A stretch of 64,000 nt of DNA, taken from contig CP083650.1 in NCBI GenBank assembly GCA_020099315.1, positions 2,170,001-2,234,000 of the forward strand, written 5' to 3'. Shown here piece after piece: positions 36,280-44,649 of this stretch. Under the pieces are notes generated by a model. It had not been told where the DNA came from and did not search any database. It saw nothing but the letters and a program-made list of their open reading frames with translations. The position numbers were made by a program, and so were the translations under genes. Every line of letters starts with the position of its first letter. The stretch's first letter is position 1. The stretch comes from Citrobacter europaeus. Its GTDB lineage: Bacteria > Pseudomonadota > Gammaproteobacteria > Enterobacterales > Enterobacteriaceae.

Positions 36280-36924
36280 CTAACCAATCACCGCGATGCC
36301 AAGCCGCTCCATCAGCAACGCTGCCTGATAGCTATCCAATTTGACGCCTTGTAAATCTACACCCCGAATATCTAAATCACCCAGTTCTGAATTGGTCAAA
36401 TCACAGTGCGTGAAGTTTGCGGCCCGCCAGTCGAACGCTGAAAATTCACCGCCCGAGAGATCTGATCCACTGAACGTTGCACCCGCTACCTGAGTTCCCA
36501 TCCAGCGGTTTTCCCACAGCTCGCACTTTTCCAGGACAACCTTCGAAAAGTTGGCGTAGCTTAGATTGGTATTCGTGATGTATGCGCTGCAAAACCAGGT
36601 CCGCGTGGTGATCATGTTCATAAAACTCGCGCCGCGAAAATCTGAACCCTGCGCGCGGCAGTGGCGAATTTCAATTCCCAGGGCACTGACGTTGCGAAAA
36701 TCCGCCATGGATAAATCGCAACTTTTAAAAATGGCATCTTTCAGCATTGCGCGACTAAAATTACACCCTTTCTGGCTTTCGCGATCATAAAACTGACAGC
36801 CGATAAATTCAGTGCCGCTAAGATCGGCCCCTGAAAAATCACAGTTAAAAAAAGTACTGTTTTCAACTTTTTCCCCGGTGAAGCGGTTTCTGTCAATTTT
36901 TTCGCTAACTAGTGCCAGAGTCAT
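36280..36924 (-). CDS. qnrB: QnrB-type pentapeptide-repeat quinolone-resistance protein
   Basis: A 214-residue pentapeptide-repeat protein that protects DNA gyrase and topoisomerase IV from quinolones. The right-handed beta-helix repeats (CDFSGADLSG, ADFRN, ANFSKVVLEKC, ADLDIRG type) run through the protein, with the QnrB C-terminus LLMERLGIAVIG. It matches QnrB1 closely from the second ATG onward with scattered substitutions (for example Val in FTGEKVEN, Met in ENRWMGTQVAG). I cannot assign an allele number. Start ATG 36924 behind AGGT; the 12-residue extension annotated for QnrB1 is out of frame here. A LexA box lies just upstream. No mobile element flanks it, so it is the resident chromosomal gene. 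Confidence 0.95.
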   Translation of the reverse strand: MTLALVSEKIDRNRFTGEKVENSTFFNCDFSGADLSGTEFIGCQFYDRESQKGCNFSRAMLKDAIFKSCDLSMADFRNVSALGIEIRHCRAQGSDFRGASFMNMITTRTWFCSAYITNTNLSYANFSKVVLEKCELWENRWMGTQVAGATFSGSDLSGGEFSAFDWRAANFTHCDLTNSELGDLDIRGVDLQGVKLDSYQAALLMERLGIAVIG

Positions 36925-36959
36925 AATGATATACCTGTTTTTTTATACAGTAATTTCAT
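36921..36959 (-). other. 12-codon upstream reading frame overlapping the qnrB start
   Basis: ATG at 36957-36959 opens MKLLYKKTGISL and stops at TGA 36921-36923, overlapping the qnrB ATG by ATGA. It corresponds to the N-terminal extension of longer QnrB annotations but is shifted by one base. It also overlaps the LexA box, so it may not be transcribed in full. Confidence 0.4.
36935..36950 (-). promoter_or_regulatory. LexA (SOS) box upstream of qnrB
   Basis: On the minus strand CTGTATAAAAAAACAG fits the CTG-N10-CAG LexA consensus and equals the box described for plasmid qnrB. It lies 10 bases above the qnrB start codon. It would allow induction by DNA damage, including that caused by quinolones. 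Confidence 0.93.
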
Positions 36960-37020
36960 CATGGTAATCTGTTTTAACGCTATGCGTCAAATCCTCCAGT
37001 ATAACGTCGGCGAAATTGTC

Positions 37021-37995
37021 CTAAATCTGGTGTTTCTTCAGCAAGGCACGAAGCTGATGGTAAGTCAGACCCAGTAGTTCAGCGGCCTTTTTCTGATTAA
37101 ATTTCGCTTGCTGCAAGCTGGTTTGTAAAAAGTCTTTCTCTTGTTGCTGCTGGAATTCACGCAAATCCAGCGGTAATGCTGCAGATGCCAGCGTTGTTTC
37201 CTCTACCTGCGGCTGCGCAACATGGCGACGGAAGGGGTCGATGATTATCTCATCCAGCGGGTAATCGCTGGTACCGTGCCGGTATACGGAACGCTCCACG
37301 ACGTTTTTTAGTTCACGAATATTGCCCGGCCAACGGTAGTGGAGGAGGGTCTCCCTGGCCTCGGCGGTAAACCCCGGGAACAGCGGTAACCCGATCTCGC
37401 GACACATCTGAATGGCAAAGTGTTCGGCCATTAACATGATGTCGCTTTGACGCTCGCGTAACGGGGGAAGTTGCACCACGTCAAAGGCCAGACGATCCAG
37501 CAGGTCTGCGCGGAAAGTGCCTTCGCTGACCATACGTGGCAGGTCGGCATTGGTCGCACAAACCAGGCGTACGTTAACCTGCAACGGCTGGCTGCCGCCA
37601 ACGCGCTCCAGCTCGCCATACTCAATGACGCGCAACAGTTTTTCCTGCACCAGCATGGGGGCAGTCGCCAGCTCGTCAAGAAACAGCGTGCCGCCATCGG
37701 CGCGCTCGAAACGTCCAGGGTGGCGTTTTTGCGCGCCGGTAAAGGCACCCGCTTCGTGACCAAACAGTTCGGAATCGAGTAAGTTCTCGTTGAGCGCCGC
37801 GCAGTTAAGTGAAATAAACGGGCCTTGCCAACGCGTAGAGAGGTAGTGCAGGCGGTTGGCAATAAGCTCTTTCCCTGTACCTCGCTCACCGATAACCAGC
37901 ACAGGTTTATCCAGTGGCGCCAGATGAGAAACCTGCTCCAGCACTTCAATAAAGCTGTTTGCTTCACCCAGAAGATTATCTTTGTATTCTGCCAT
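37021..37995 (-). CDS. pspF: Sigma-54 enhancer-binding activator of the phage-shock operon
   Basis: A 324-residue AAA+ activator of sigma-54 RNA polymerase with no N-terminal regulatory domain; PspA binding holds it inactive. Walker A GERGTGKE, the GAFTGA sigma-54 loop (HEAGAFTGAQ), Walker B GGTLFLDE, and a Fis-type helix-turn-helix at the C-terminus (KKAAELLGLTYHQLRALLKK) are seen. Start at MAEYKDN matches E. coli; the upstream ATG (38010) adds MVNFI. It is divergent from pspA. Confidence 0.96.
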   Translation of the reverse strand: MAEYKDNLLGEANSFIEVLEQVSHLAPLDKPVLVIGERGTGKELIANRLHYLSTRWQGPFISLNCAALNENLLDSELFGHEAGAFTGAQKRHPGRFERADGGTLFLDELATAPMLVQEKLLRVIEYGELERVGGSQPLQVNVRLVCATNADLPRMVSEGTFRADLLDRLAFDVVQLPPLRERQSDIMLMAEHFAIQMCREIGLPLFPGFTAEARETLLHYRWPGNIRELKNVVERSVYRHGTSDYPLDEIIIDPFRRHVAQPQVEETTLASAALPLDLREFQQQQEKDFLQTSLQQAKFNQKKAAELLGLTYHQLRALLKKHQI

Positions 37996-38001
37996 GATGA
38001 A

Positions 38002-38029
38002 ATTCACCATTTGTTAGTGTTATTCACCA
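38002..38029. promoter_or_regulatory. Candidate PspF upstream activating sites
   Basis: ATTCACCA occurs at 38002-38009 and again at 38022-38029, 20 bases apart, about 65-95 bases upstream of the sigma-54 promoter of pspA. The position fits the two enhancer sites of PspF. The same bases overlap the pspF leader, allowing autoregulation. The assignment is from spacing and repetition. Confidence 0.6.
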
Positions 38030-38093
38030 ATTTACCCTAATTATCTCGACAGGTAAAATTAGATATAATTATTAAAATCAATGGGATAAAAAG

Positions 38094-38111
38094 TTGGCAC
38101 GCCAAGTGCAT
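38094..38111 (+). promoter_or_regulatory. Sigma-54 promoter of pspA
   Basis: TTGGCACGCCAAGTGCAT carries the -24 GG (38096-38097) and the -12 GC (38108-38109) with the exact 10-base spacer. It is the expected position and sequence for the phage-shock promoter. Confidence 0.93.
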
Positions 38112-38165
38112 TACGAAATCAGCAGGGCATAGCCCGATATCAGAACAGTAAGTGAGGATTACATT

Positions 38166-38834
38166 ATGGGTATTTTTTCTCGTTTTGCCGACATCGTGAA
38201 CGCCAACATTAATGCGTTGCTGGAAAAGGCTGAAGATCCGCAGAAGCTGGTGCGGTTAATGATCCAGGAAATGGAAGATACGCTGGTTGAGGTGCGTTCA
38301 AATTCCGCACGCGCTCTGGCAGAAAAGAAACAATTATCTCGCCGTATTGAACAGGCCAGCGCGCAACAGGCAGAGTGGCAAGAAAAAGCCGAGCTGGCGC
38401 TGCGTAAAGAGAAAGAAGATTTGGCGCGTTCTGCGTTAATCGAAAAACAGAAACTGACTGACCTGATTGCTTCTCTGGAGCATGAGGTGACGCTGGTTGA
38501 CGATACGCTGGCGCGTATGAAAAAAGAGATTGGTGAGCTGGAAAATAAACTCAGTGAAACCCGGGCTCGTCAGCAGGCGCTGATGCTGCGTCATCAGGCA
38601 GCGAGTTCTTCGCGTGATGTCCGTCGTCAACTGGACAGCGGTAAACTGGATGAAGCGATGGCGCGCTTTGAATCTTTCGAGCGTCGTATCGATCATATGG
38701 AAGCTGAGGCTGAAAGCCATAACTTCGGTAAACAAAAGTCTCTGGATCAGCAATTTGCTGACCTGAAAGCAGATGATGAAATCAGCGAGCAGCTGGCGCA
38801 ACTTAAAGCCAAAATGCAGCAAGACAAGCAATAA
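38166..38834 (+). CDS. pspA: Phage-shock protein A
   Basis: A 222-residue peripheral inner-membrane protein of the PspA/IM30 (ESCRT-III-like) family. It is almost entirely helical and coiled-coil (for example AEKKQLSRRIEQASAQQAE), with the N-terminal amphipathic helix MGIFSRFADIVNANINALLE. It stabilises stressed membranes and, when free, inhibits PspF. It is the first gene of pspABCD and has AGTGAGGA before its ATG region. Confidence 0.97.
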   Translation: MGIFSRFADIVNANINALLEKAEDPQKLVRLMIQEMEDTLVEVRSNSARALAEKKQLSRRIEQASAQQAEWQEKAELALRKEKEDLARSALIEKQKLTDLIASLEHEVTLVDDTLARMKKEIGELENKLSETRARQQALMLRHQAASSSRDVRRQLDSGKLDEAMARFESFERRIDHMEAEAESHNFGKQKSLDQQFADLKADDEISEQLAQLKAKMQQDKQ

Positions 38835-38888
38835 TAACATCTGGCGGCGCCCGAACGCGCCGCCGCTCATCACCTGTAAGGAGTACTC

Positions 38889-39113
38889 ATGAGCGCGCTA
38901 TTTCTGGCTATCCCGTTAACCATCTTTGTGTTGTTCGTTTTACCGATTTGGCTCTGGCTGCATTACAGCAACCGTTCCAGTCGTGGCGAACTGTCGCAAA
39001 GTGAACAGCAACGTCTGGTCGAACTCAACGATGACGCACAGCGGATGCGCGAGCGCATTCAGGCGCTGGAAGACATCCTTGATGCTGAACATCCAAACTG
39101 GAGGGACCGCTAA
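38889..39113 (+). CDS. pspB: Phage-shock protein B
   Basis: A 74-residue inner-membrane protein with a single N-terminal transmembrane segment (about residues 3-24) and a cytoplasmic coiled-coil region (QSEQQRLVELNDDAQRMRER). With PspC it senses membrane stress and relieves PspA inhibition of PspF. AAGGAG precedes the ATG, and its stop shares one base with the pspC start. Confidence 0.96.
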   Translation: MSALFLAIPLTIFVLFVLPIWLWLHYSNRSSRGELSQSEQQRLVELNDDAQRMRERIQALEDILDAEHPNWRDR

Positions 39114-39472
39114 TGGGAGGCGTTAACCTGAACAAAAAACTGTGGCGTATTCCGCAGCAGGGCATTGTGAAGGGGGTTTGCGCAGGTATTGCGCATTATC
39201 TCGATGTACCTGTGAAGCTGGTACGGATCCTGGTGGTGTTGTCAGTCTTTTTTGGCCTGGCCTTTTTCACCTTCGTCGCCTACATCGTGCTGACGTTTGT
39301 GTTAGACCCGATGCCGGACAATGTGGTCTGTGGCGAGCAACAGCCATCTAGCGGCGAGCTGTTGGATGCTGTCGATCGCGAACTGGCAGCAGGTGAAAAG
39401 CGTTTGCGTGAAATGGAACGTTATGTGACGTCTGATACTTTTTCATTACGTAGTCGTTTCCGCCAATTGTGA
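39113..39472 (+). CDS. pspC: Phage-shock protein C
   Basis: A 119-residue membrane protein with the PspC domain: KLWRIPQQGIVKGVCAGIA and the transmembrane segment ILVVLSVFFGLAFFTFVAYIV, followed by a C-terminal amphipathic region. It partners PspB in signalling. The ATG overlaps the last base of the pspB stop (TAATG). Confidence 0.96.
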   Translation: MGGVNLNKKLWRIPQQGIVKGVCAGIAHYLDVPVKLVRILVVLSVFFGLAFFTFVAYIVLTFVLDPMPDNVVCGEQQPSSGELLDAVDRELAAGEKRLREMERYVTSDTFSLRSRFRQL

Positions 39473-39480
39473 GGTTAGAC

Positions 39481-39711
39481 ATGAACAATCGCTGGCAACG
39501 TGCCGGGCAAAGGGTTAAGCCGGGCTTTAAAATAGCAGGTAAGCTGGTGCTTTTGACGGCGCTTCGTTACGGCCCGGCAGGGGTAGCAGGGTGGGCGGTG
39601 AAATCCGTCGCCCGACGCCCGCTAAAAATGCTGCTGGCGTTGGTTCTGGAGCCGGTGTTGAGTCGGGCTGCAGCAAAATTGTCGAAACGCTATTCTGATA
39701 ATCAAACCTGA
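39481..39711 (+). CDS. pspD: Phage-shock protein D
   Basis: A 76-residue peripheral inner-membrane protein, basic and moderately hydrophobic (KLVLLTALRYGPAGVAGWAVKSVARRP). Its precise role in the Psp response is unknown. I start at MNNRWQR behind GAGGT; the upstream in-frame codon at 39469 is not supported. In E. coli pspE follows directly; here the ycj cluster intervenes. Confidence 0.94.
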   Translation: MNNRWQRAGQRVKPGFKIAGKLVLLTALRYGPAGVAGWAVKSVARRPLKMLLALVLEPVLSRAAAKLSKRYSDNQT

Positions 39712-39766
39712 TATCTGAATCAGCAAAAGCAAGCAACAATTAATCAACATTCCATCAGTTAATTTG

Positions 39767-39814
39767 CGGCAGCTCACAAATACGATTTTTTGGCTGCCAA
39801 AATTCTTTTTTTAC
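39767..39814 (+). terminator. Possible terminator after pspD
   Basis: GGCAGC (39768-39773) and GCTGCC (39793-39798) can pair around a large T-rich loop, followed by AAAATTC and a run of seven T. The long loop makes it weak, but it is the only candidate for the end of the psp operon before ycjM. Confidence 0.45.
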
Positions 39815-39876
39815 CCCCCTCCAGACCACCTCAGCTGATTGACAGCTTATTTTCCGCAGAGTAGTCTCTTGATTCA

Positions 39877-39890
39877 TGGGACCGCTACCA
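39877..39890. promoter_or_regulatory. Candidate YcjW operator upstream of ycjM
   Basis: TGGGACCGCTACCA is an imperfect palindrome with the central CG typical of LacI-family operators. An identical 14-mer occurs at 49813-49826 within the same cluster. It ends 12 bases before the ycjM GTG start. The assignment to YcjW is inferred from family and location. Confidence 0.65.
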
Positions 39891-39902
39891 CGAGAATTGA
39901 AG

Positions 39903-41582
39903 GTGAACCAAAAAATCCAAAAATGTCTGACAGAAGTTTATGGTGATACATTTACTTCATGCCACTATGAAGCGCTGCTTGCACGTTTAGAGAAGTCACA
40001 GGGATTAATTAAAAAGATCCGTAAAGCGCATTGGGATGAGGGCGATGTCGTTCTTATTACCTACGCCGATCAATTCCACGGGGCTGGTAAAAAACCGCTG
40101 CCTACATTTAATCAATTTTATAATGAATGGCTTAAGACGACATTTTCTCATGTGCATCTGCTGCCGTTTTATCCGTGGTCATCGGATGATGGGTTTTCCG
40201 TGATTAATTACCATCAGGTTGCCGAAGAAACGGGTGACTGGAATGATATTAAGGAATTAGGTGAATCCAGTCGACTGATGTTTGATTTTGTTTGTAACCA
40301 TATGTCAGCTAAAAGCGAGTGGTTTAATAATTATTTACAACAACTTGACGGTTATGAAAATTTCTTTATTGCAATGGATCCTGATACGGACCTGAGCAAC
40401 GTCACACGTCCACGCGCATTACCGTTACTGACGCCGTTTACGCTAAAAGATAACACCGTACGCCATTTATGGACGACGTTCAGCGACGACCAGGTCGATC
40501 TCAATTATGCCAACCCGGTAGTACTACTGGCGATGGTCGATGTGCTATTGAGCTATCTTGAGCAGGGCGCAGATTATGTCCGCCTGGATGCAGTTGGCTT
40601 TATGTGGAAAGAGCCAGGAACGAGCTGTATTCATCTGGAAAAAACGCATCAGCTTATCAAACTATTCCGCGCTATTGCTGACTGTGCGGCGCCTGGCACA
40701 GCGATTATTACCGAAACGAACGTCCCACATAAGGATAACGTGTCTTACTATGGTAATGGCCGTGATGAAGCGCATATGGTGTACCAGTTCTCGCTGCCGC
40801 CGCTGGTGCTGCATGCGGTACAACGCCAGGACACGTCGACATTGTGCCAGTGGGCGCAATCACTGGAACTGCCGTCTGGCGAGACCACCTGGTTTAATTT
40901 TCTCGCATCGCATGACGGTATTGGTCTCAATCCATTGCGCGGTTTGTTGCCTGAAGACGAGATCATGCGTCTGGTGACAGAATTACAACAGGAAGGCGCA
41001 CTGGTTAACTGGAAAAATAATCCTGATGGTACTCGCAGTCCGTATGAAATTAACGTGACATATATGGATGCGCTAACGCCAGGAAATTGTAGCGATGCTG
41101 AGCGGTTTTCTCGCTTTATTCTCGCACATGCCATTTTGCTGAGTTTTCCTGGTGTGCCGGCGGTTTACATTCAAAGCATCCTTGGATCACGCAATGACTA
41201 TAAAGGTGTTGAGACGTTAGGTTATAACCGTGCGATCAACCGCAAAAAATATCAGATAAGACAAATAGAAACGGAACTGGCAGATGAAACCAGTTTGCGT
41301 AACGCTATTTATCATGAGTTATCCCGACTCATTGTAATACGTCGTAATAATAAAGCATTCCACCCTGATAGTGATTTTCAAATTTGCAATGTTACACCAG
41401 CCGTCATGCAAATTAAACGTACGGCGGAAACAGGCGAGGAAATTACTGGACTATTTAATGTCAGCGGTCATACGCAAACCATTTGCATTGATATTGAAAA
41501 TGGATTTGATTTGATTAGCGGTGAAACTATTTCAGGTAAAGAATTAACGTTGTACGCCTGGCAGGTCATGTGGGTTAAGTAA
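39903..41582 (+). CDS. ycjM: Glucosylglycerate phosphorylase (GH13_18, sucrose-phosphorylase family)
   Basis: A 559-residue cytoplasmic enzyme of the sucrose-phosphorylase subfamily; the E. coli protein phosphorolyses glucosylglycerate. Visible motifs include LPFYPWSSDDGFSV, DFVCNHMS, the nucleophile region VRLDAVGFMWKEPG, TETNVPH and ASHDGIG. I start at GTG 39903: it aligns with the E. coli start and gives the same 559-residue length. The longer reading from ATG 39876 would run through the candidate operator. GAGAA lies six bases upstream of the GTG. It is the first gene of the ycj cluster. Confidence 0.88.
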   Translation: MNQKIQKCLTEVYGDTFTSCHYEALLARLEKSQGLIKKIRKAHWDEGDVVLITYADQFHGAGKKPLPTFNQFYNEWLKTTFSHVHLLPFYPWSSDDGFSVINYHQVAEETGDWNDIKELGESSRLMFDFVCNHMSAKSEWFNNYLQQLDGYENFFIAMDPDTDLSNVTRPRALPLLTPFTLKDNTVRHLWTTFSDDQVDLNYANPVVLLAMVDVLLSYLEQGADYVRLDAVGFMWKEPGTSCIHLEKTHQLIKLFRAIADCAAPGTAIITETNVPHKDNVSYYGNGRDEAHMVYQFSLPPLVLHAVQRQDTSTLCQWAQSLELPSGETTWFNFLASHDGIGLNPLRGLLPEDEIMRLVTELQQEGALVNWKNNPDGTRSPYEINVTYMDALTPGNCSDAERFSRFILAHAILLSFPGVPAVYIQSILGSRNDYKGVETLGYNRAINRKKYQIRQIETELADETSLRNAIYHELSRLIVIRRNNKAFHPDSDFQICNVTPAVMQIKRTAETGEEITGLFNVSGHTQTICIDIENGFDLISGETISGKELTLYAWQVMWVK

Positions 41583-41598
41583 TAAAAAGGAACATTTC

Positions 41599-42891
41599 AT
41601 GCTTAAAGCTAAAATTGTGCTGATTTCAGCACTGGTTTCCTGCGCCCTGGTTTCCGGGTGTAAGGATGATAAAAAGTCCTCTGTCGCGATTGAATTTATG
41701 CACTCTTCTGTCGAGCAGGAGCGGCAAGCAGTTATTGCAAAACTGATTGAGCGTTTTGAAAAAGAAAATCCGGGCATCAGCGTCAAACAGGTTCCTGTGG
41801 AAGAAGATGCTTACAACACCAAGGTCATCACCCTGGCGCGCAGCGGTTCACTGCCTGAAGTCATTGAAACCAGCCATGACTACGCGAAAGTTATGGATAA
41901 AGAATCCCTTATCGATCGTAAAGCGGTGGCGCAGGTCATCAACGGCGTCGGTGAAGGTACTTTTTATGATGGCGTCCTGCGTATTGTGCGTACTGAAGAC
42001 GGTAGTGCATGGACTGGGGTTCCGGTCAGCGCCTGGATTGGCGGGATCTGGTATCGCAAAGATGTGCTGGCAAAAGCTGGACTGGAAGAACCAAAAGACT
42101 GGCAGCAATTGCTGAACGTGGCCCAGAAGCTCAACAATCCTGGCAGTAAGAAATACGGTATTGCGCTACCCACGGCAGAAAGCGTTTTGACCGAACAGTC
42201 ATTCTCTCAGTTCGCGCTCTCTAACCAGGCCAACGTTTTTGATGCGCAGGGAAAGATTACGCTCGACACCCCTGAGATGGCGCAGGCGCTGCAGTATTAC
42301 CGCCAACTTGCCATGAACACCATGCCGGGCTCTAACGACATCATGGAAGTCAAAGACGCTTTCATGAACGGCACGGCGCCAATGGCGATTTATTCCACCT
42401 ATATCCTCCCGGCGGTGATCAAAGAGGGCGATCCTAAAAATGTTGGCTTTATGGTACCGACGGAAAAAAATTCCGCGGTTTACGGCATGCTGACGTCGCT
42501 AACCATTACTGCTGGTCAAAAAACCGAAGAGACAGAAGCAGCAGAGAAATTTGTCACCTTCATGGAGCAGGCCGACAACATTGCGGATTGGGTCATGATG
42601 TCGCCAGGGGCTGCGCTGCCGGTCAACAAAGCGGTGGTGAATACGCCGACGTGGAAAGATAACGCCGTTATCAAAGCGCTGGGTGAATTACCCGATCAAC
42701 TGATTGCCGAACTGCCGAATATTCAGGTCTTTGGCGCTGTCGGTGATAAGAACTTTACCCGCATGGGCGACGTAACCGGATCGGGTGTTGTGAGTACCAT
42801 GGTGCACAACGTCACGGTAGGGAAAGCTGACCTTTCATCGACTATCAAGGCCAGCCAGACAAAACTGGATGACCTCGTTGAACAGCGCTAA
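41599..42891 (+). CDS. ycjN: ABC sugar transporter substrate-binding lipoprotein YcjN
   Basis: A 430-residue family-1 solute-binding protein with a lipoprotein signal peptide (MLKAKIVLISALVS...) and lipobox VSGC, the cysteine near residue 21. It is anchored in the inner membrane facing the periplasm and delivers the sugar to YcjO-YcjP. The ligand has not been firmly defined; the cluster suggests an alpha-glucoside such as kojibiose or glucosylglycerate. AAAAGGA precedes the ATG. Confidence 0.92.
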   Translation: MLKAKIVLISALVSCALVSGCKDDKKSSVAIEFMHSSVEQERQAVIAKLIERFEKENPGISVKQVPVEEDAYNTKVITLARSGSLPEVIETSHDYAKVMDKESLIDRKAVAQVINGVGEGTFYDGVLRIVRTEDGSAWTGVPVSAWIGGIWYRKDVLAKAGLEEPKDWQQLLNVAQKLNNPGSKKYGIALPTAESVLTEQSFSQFALSNQANVFDAQGKITLDTPEMAQALQYYRQLAMNTMPGSNDIMEVKDAFMNGTAPMAIYSTYILPAVIKEGDPKNVGFMVPTEKNSAVYGMLTSLTITAGQKTEETEAAEKFVTFMEQADNIADWVMMSPGAALPVNKAVVNTPTWKDNAVIKALGELPDQLIAELPNIQVFGAVGDKNFTRMGDVTGSGVVSTMVHNVTVGKADLSSTIKASQTKLDDLVEQR

Positions 42892-42911
42892 TGGGGAAAT
42901 GGAAAGCCGTG

Positions 42912-43793
42912 ATGAATAAGTTCTTTTCAGGTCGATCTGATATGCCATTTGCCATGCTCCTGCTGGCGCCCAGCTTACTGTTATTGGGCGGTTTAGTGGC
43001 GTGGCCGATGATATCTAATATCGAAATCAGCTTTATGCGTCTGCCGCTTAATCCGCAAATTGAGTCTACGTTTGTCGGGCTGAGCAACTATATCCGGATC
43101 TTATCCGATCCTGGATTCTGGCATTCGCTATGGATGACGGTCTGGTATACCGCGCTGGTTGTGGCAGGGAGCACGGTACTGGGGCTGGGAGTGGCGATGT
43201 TTTTTAACCGTGAGTTTCGTCTGCGGAAAACGGCGCGCTCACTGGTCATCCTCTCTTACGTAACGCCATCAATTTCGCTGGTGTTTGCCTGGAAATACAT
43301 GTTCAACAACGGCTACGGCATTGTGAACTACCTCGGCGTGGATCTGTTGCATCTCTACGATCAGGCGCCGCTGTGGTTCGACAATCCCGGCAGCAGCTTC
43401 GCGCTGGTCGTGCTGTTCGCCATCTGGCGCTATTTCCCATACGCCTTTATCTCGTTTCTGGCGATTTTACAGACTATTGATAAATCGTTGTATGAGGCGG
43501 CAGAAATGGACGGCGCGAATGCCTGGCAACGGTTTCGTATCGTCACGCTGCCGGCGATTATGCCCGTGCTGGCGACCGTGGTCACGCTACGTACGATCTG
43601 GATGTTCTACATGTTCGCCGATGTTTATCTGTTGACCACTAAAGTCGATATTCTCGGGGTCTATCTCTATAAAACGGCGTTTGCATTTAATGACTTAGGC
43701 AAAGCGGCCGCGATCTCTGTCGTCCTCTTCGTCATCATTTTCGCTGTAATCCTGCTGACCAGAAAACGGGTGAACCTCAATGGCAACAAATAA
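42912..43793 (+). CDS. ycjO: ABC sugar transporter permease YcjO
   Basis: A 293-residue membrane protein of the MalF/UgpA type with about six transmembrane segments and the EAA loop YEAAEMDGANAWQRFRIVTLP. I start at MNKFFSG with GGAAAG six bases upstream, matching the E. coli protein; an earlier ATG at 42891 overlaps the ycjN stop and adds seven residues. It overlaps ycjP by 14 bases. Confidence 0.92.
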   Translation: MNKFFSGRSDMPFAMLLLAPSLLLLGGLVAWPMISNIEISFMRLPLNPQIESTFVGLSNYIRILSDPGFWHSLWMTVWYTALVVAGSTVLGLGVAMFFNREFRLRKTARSLVILSYVTPSISLVFAWKYMFNNGYGIVNYLGVDLLHLYDQAPLWFDNPGSSFALVVLFAIWRYFPYAFISFLAILQTIDKSLYEAAEMDGANAWQRFRIVTLPAIMPVLATVVTLRTIWMFYMFADVYLLTTKVDILGVYLYKTAFAFNDLGKAAAISVVLFVIIFAVILLTRKRVNLNGNK

Positions 43794-44622
43794 GCGCACG
43801 CTTGGCCGCATTGGCTTTTACTGTGGATTAATTGTCTTTCTGGGCATCACGCTATTTCCATTTTTTGTGATGCTGATGACCTCATTCAAAAGCGCAAAAG
43901 AGGCGATCTCGCTGCATCCGACGCTGTTACCGCAGCAATGGACGCTGGAACATTACATCGACATCTTCAACCCGATGATTTTCCCGTTTGTTGACTACTT
44001 CCGTAATAGCCTGGTGGTATCGGTCACGTCATCGGTGGTGGCGGTATTTCTGGGCGTGCTCGGGGCATATGCGCTTTCCCGCCTGCGTTTTAAGGGACGA
44101 ATGACCATCAATGCCAGCTTTTATACGGTGTACATGTTTTCAGGGATCCTGCTGGTGGTGCCGCTTTTCAAAATCATCACGGCGCTCGGTATTTATGACA
44201 CCGAAATGGCGTTGATTATCACCATGGTCACCCAGACGCTGCCGACCGCGGTGTTCATGCTGAAAAGTTACTTCGACACTATTCCGGATGAGATAGAAGA
44301 AGCCGCGATGATGGATGGGTTGAATCGTCTGCAGATCATCTTTCGCATTACCGTGCCTTTGGCGATGTCTGGTCTGGTTTCGGTCTTTGTGTACTGCTTT
44401 ATGGTGGCGTGGAATGACTATCTATTTGCCTCGATTTTCCTTTCCAGCGCCAGCAATTTTACCTTACCGGTCGGTCTGAACGCGCTGTTCAGTACGCCTG
44501 ACTATATCTGGGGACGCATGATGGCTGCATCGTTAGTCACTGCATTGCCGGTTGTCATTATGTATGCGCTTTCCGAACGTTTTATTAAAAGTGGTTTGAC
44601 CGCAGGCGGCGTGAAAGGCTAA
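43780..44622 (+). CDS. ycjP: ABC sugar transporter permease YcjP
   Basis: A 280-residue MalG/UgpE-type permease with the EAA loop EEAAMMDGLNRLQIIFRIT and several transmembrane segments. It forms the channel with YcjO and would be driven by the ATPase YcjV encoded at the far end of the cluster. The start overlaps the ycjO end. Confidence 0.93.
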   Translation: MATNKRTLGRIGFYCGLIVFLGITLFPFFVMLMTSFKSAKEAISLHPTLLPQQWTLEHYIDIFNPMIFPFVDYFRNSLVVSVTSSVVAVFLGVLGAYALSRLRFKGRMTINASFYTVYMFSGILLVVPLFKIITALGIYDTEMALIITMVTQTLPTAVFMLKSYFDTIPDEIEEAAMMDGLNRLQIIFRITVPLAMSGLVSVFVYCFMVAWNDYLFASIFLSSASNFTLPVGLNALFSTPDYIWGRMMAASLVTALPVVIMYALSERFIKSGLTAGGVKG

Positions 44623-44649
44623 GCGGCCAGTTTAATTAAGGAGTTGTAA

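Noticed and set aside
36921..36959. Starting qnrB at the upstream ATG as in the 226-residue QnrB1 annotation
   Set aside because: The upstream ATG is out of frame with qnrB by one base and meets a stop; the 214-residue start is required here.
39103..39114. GGGACCGCTA at the pspB-pspC junction, matching the core of the candidate YcjW operator
   Set aside because: Only ten bases match, the dyad is lost, and the bases are the conserved end of pspB; probably chance.
39876..39902. Starting ycjM at ATG 39876
   Set aside because: Adds nine residues not in the E. coli protein, has no ribosome site, and overlaps the repeated operator-like sequence.
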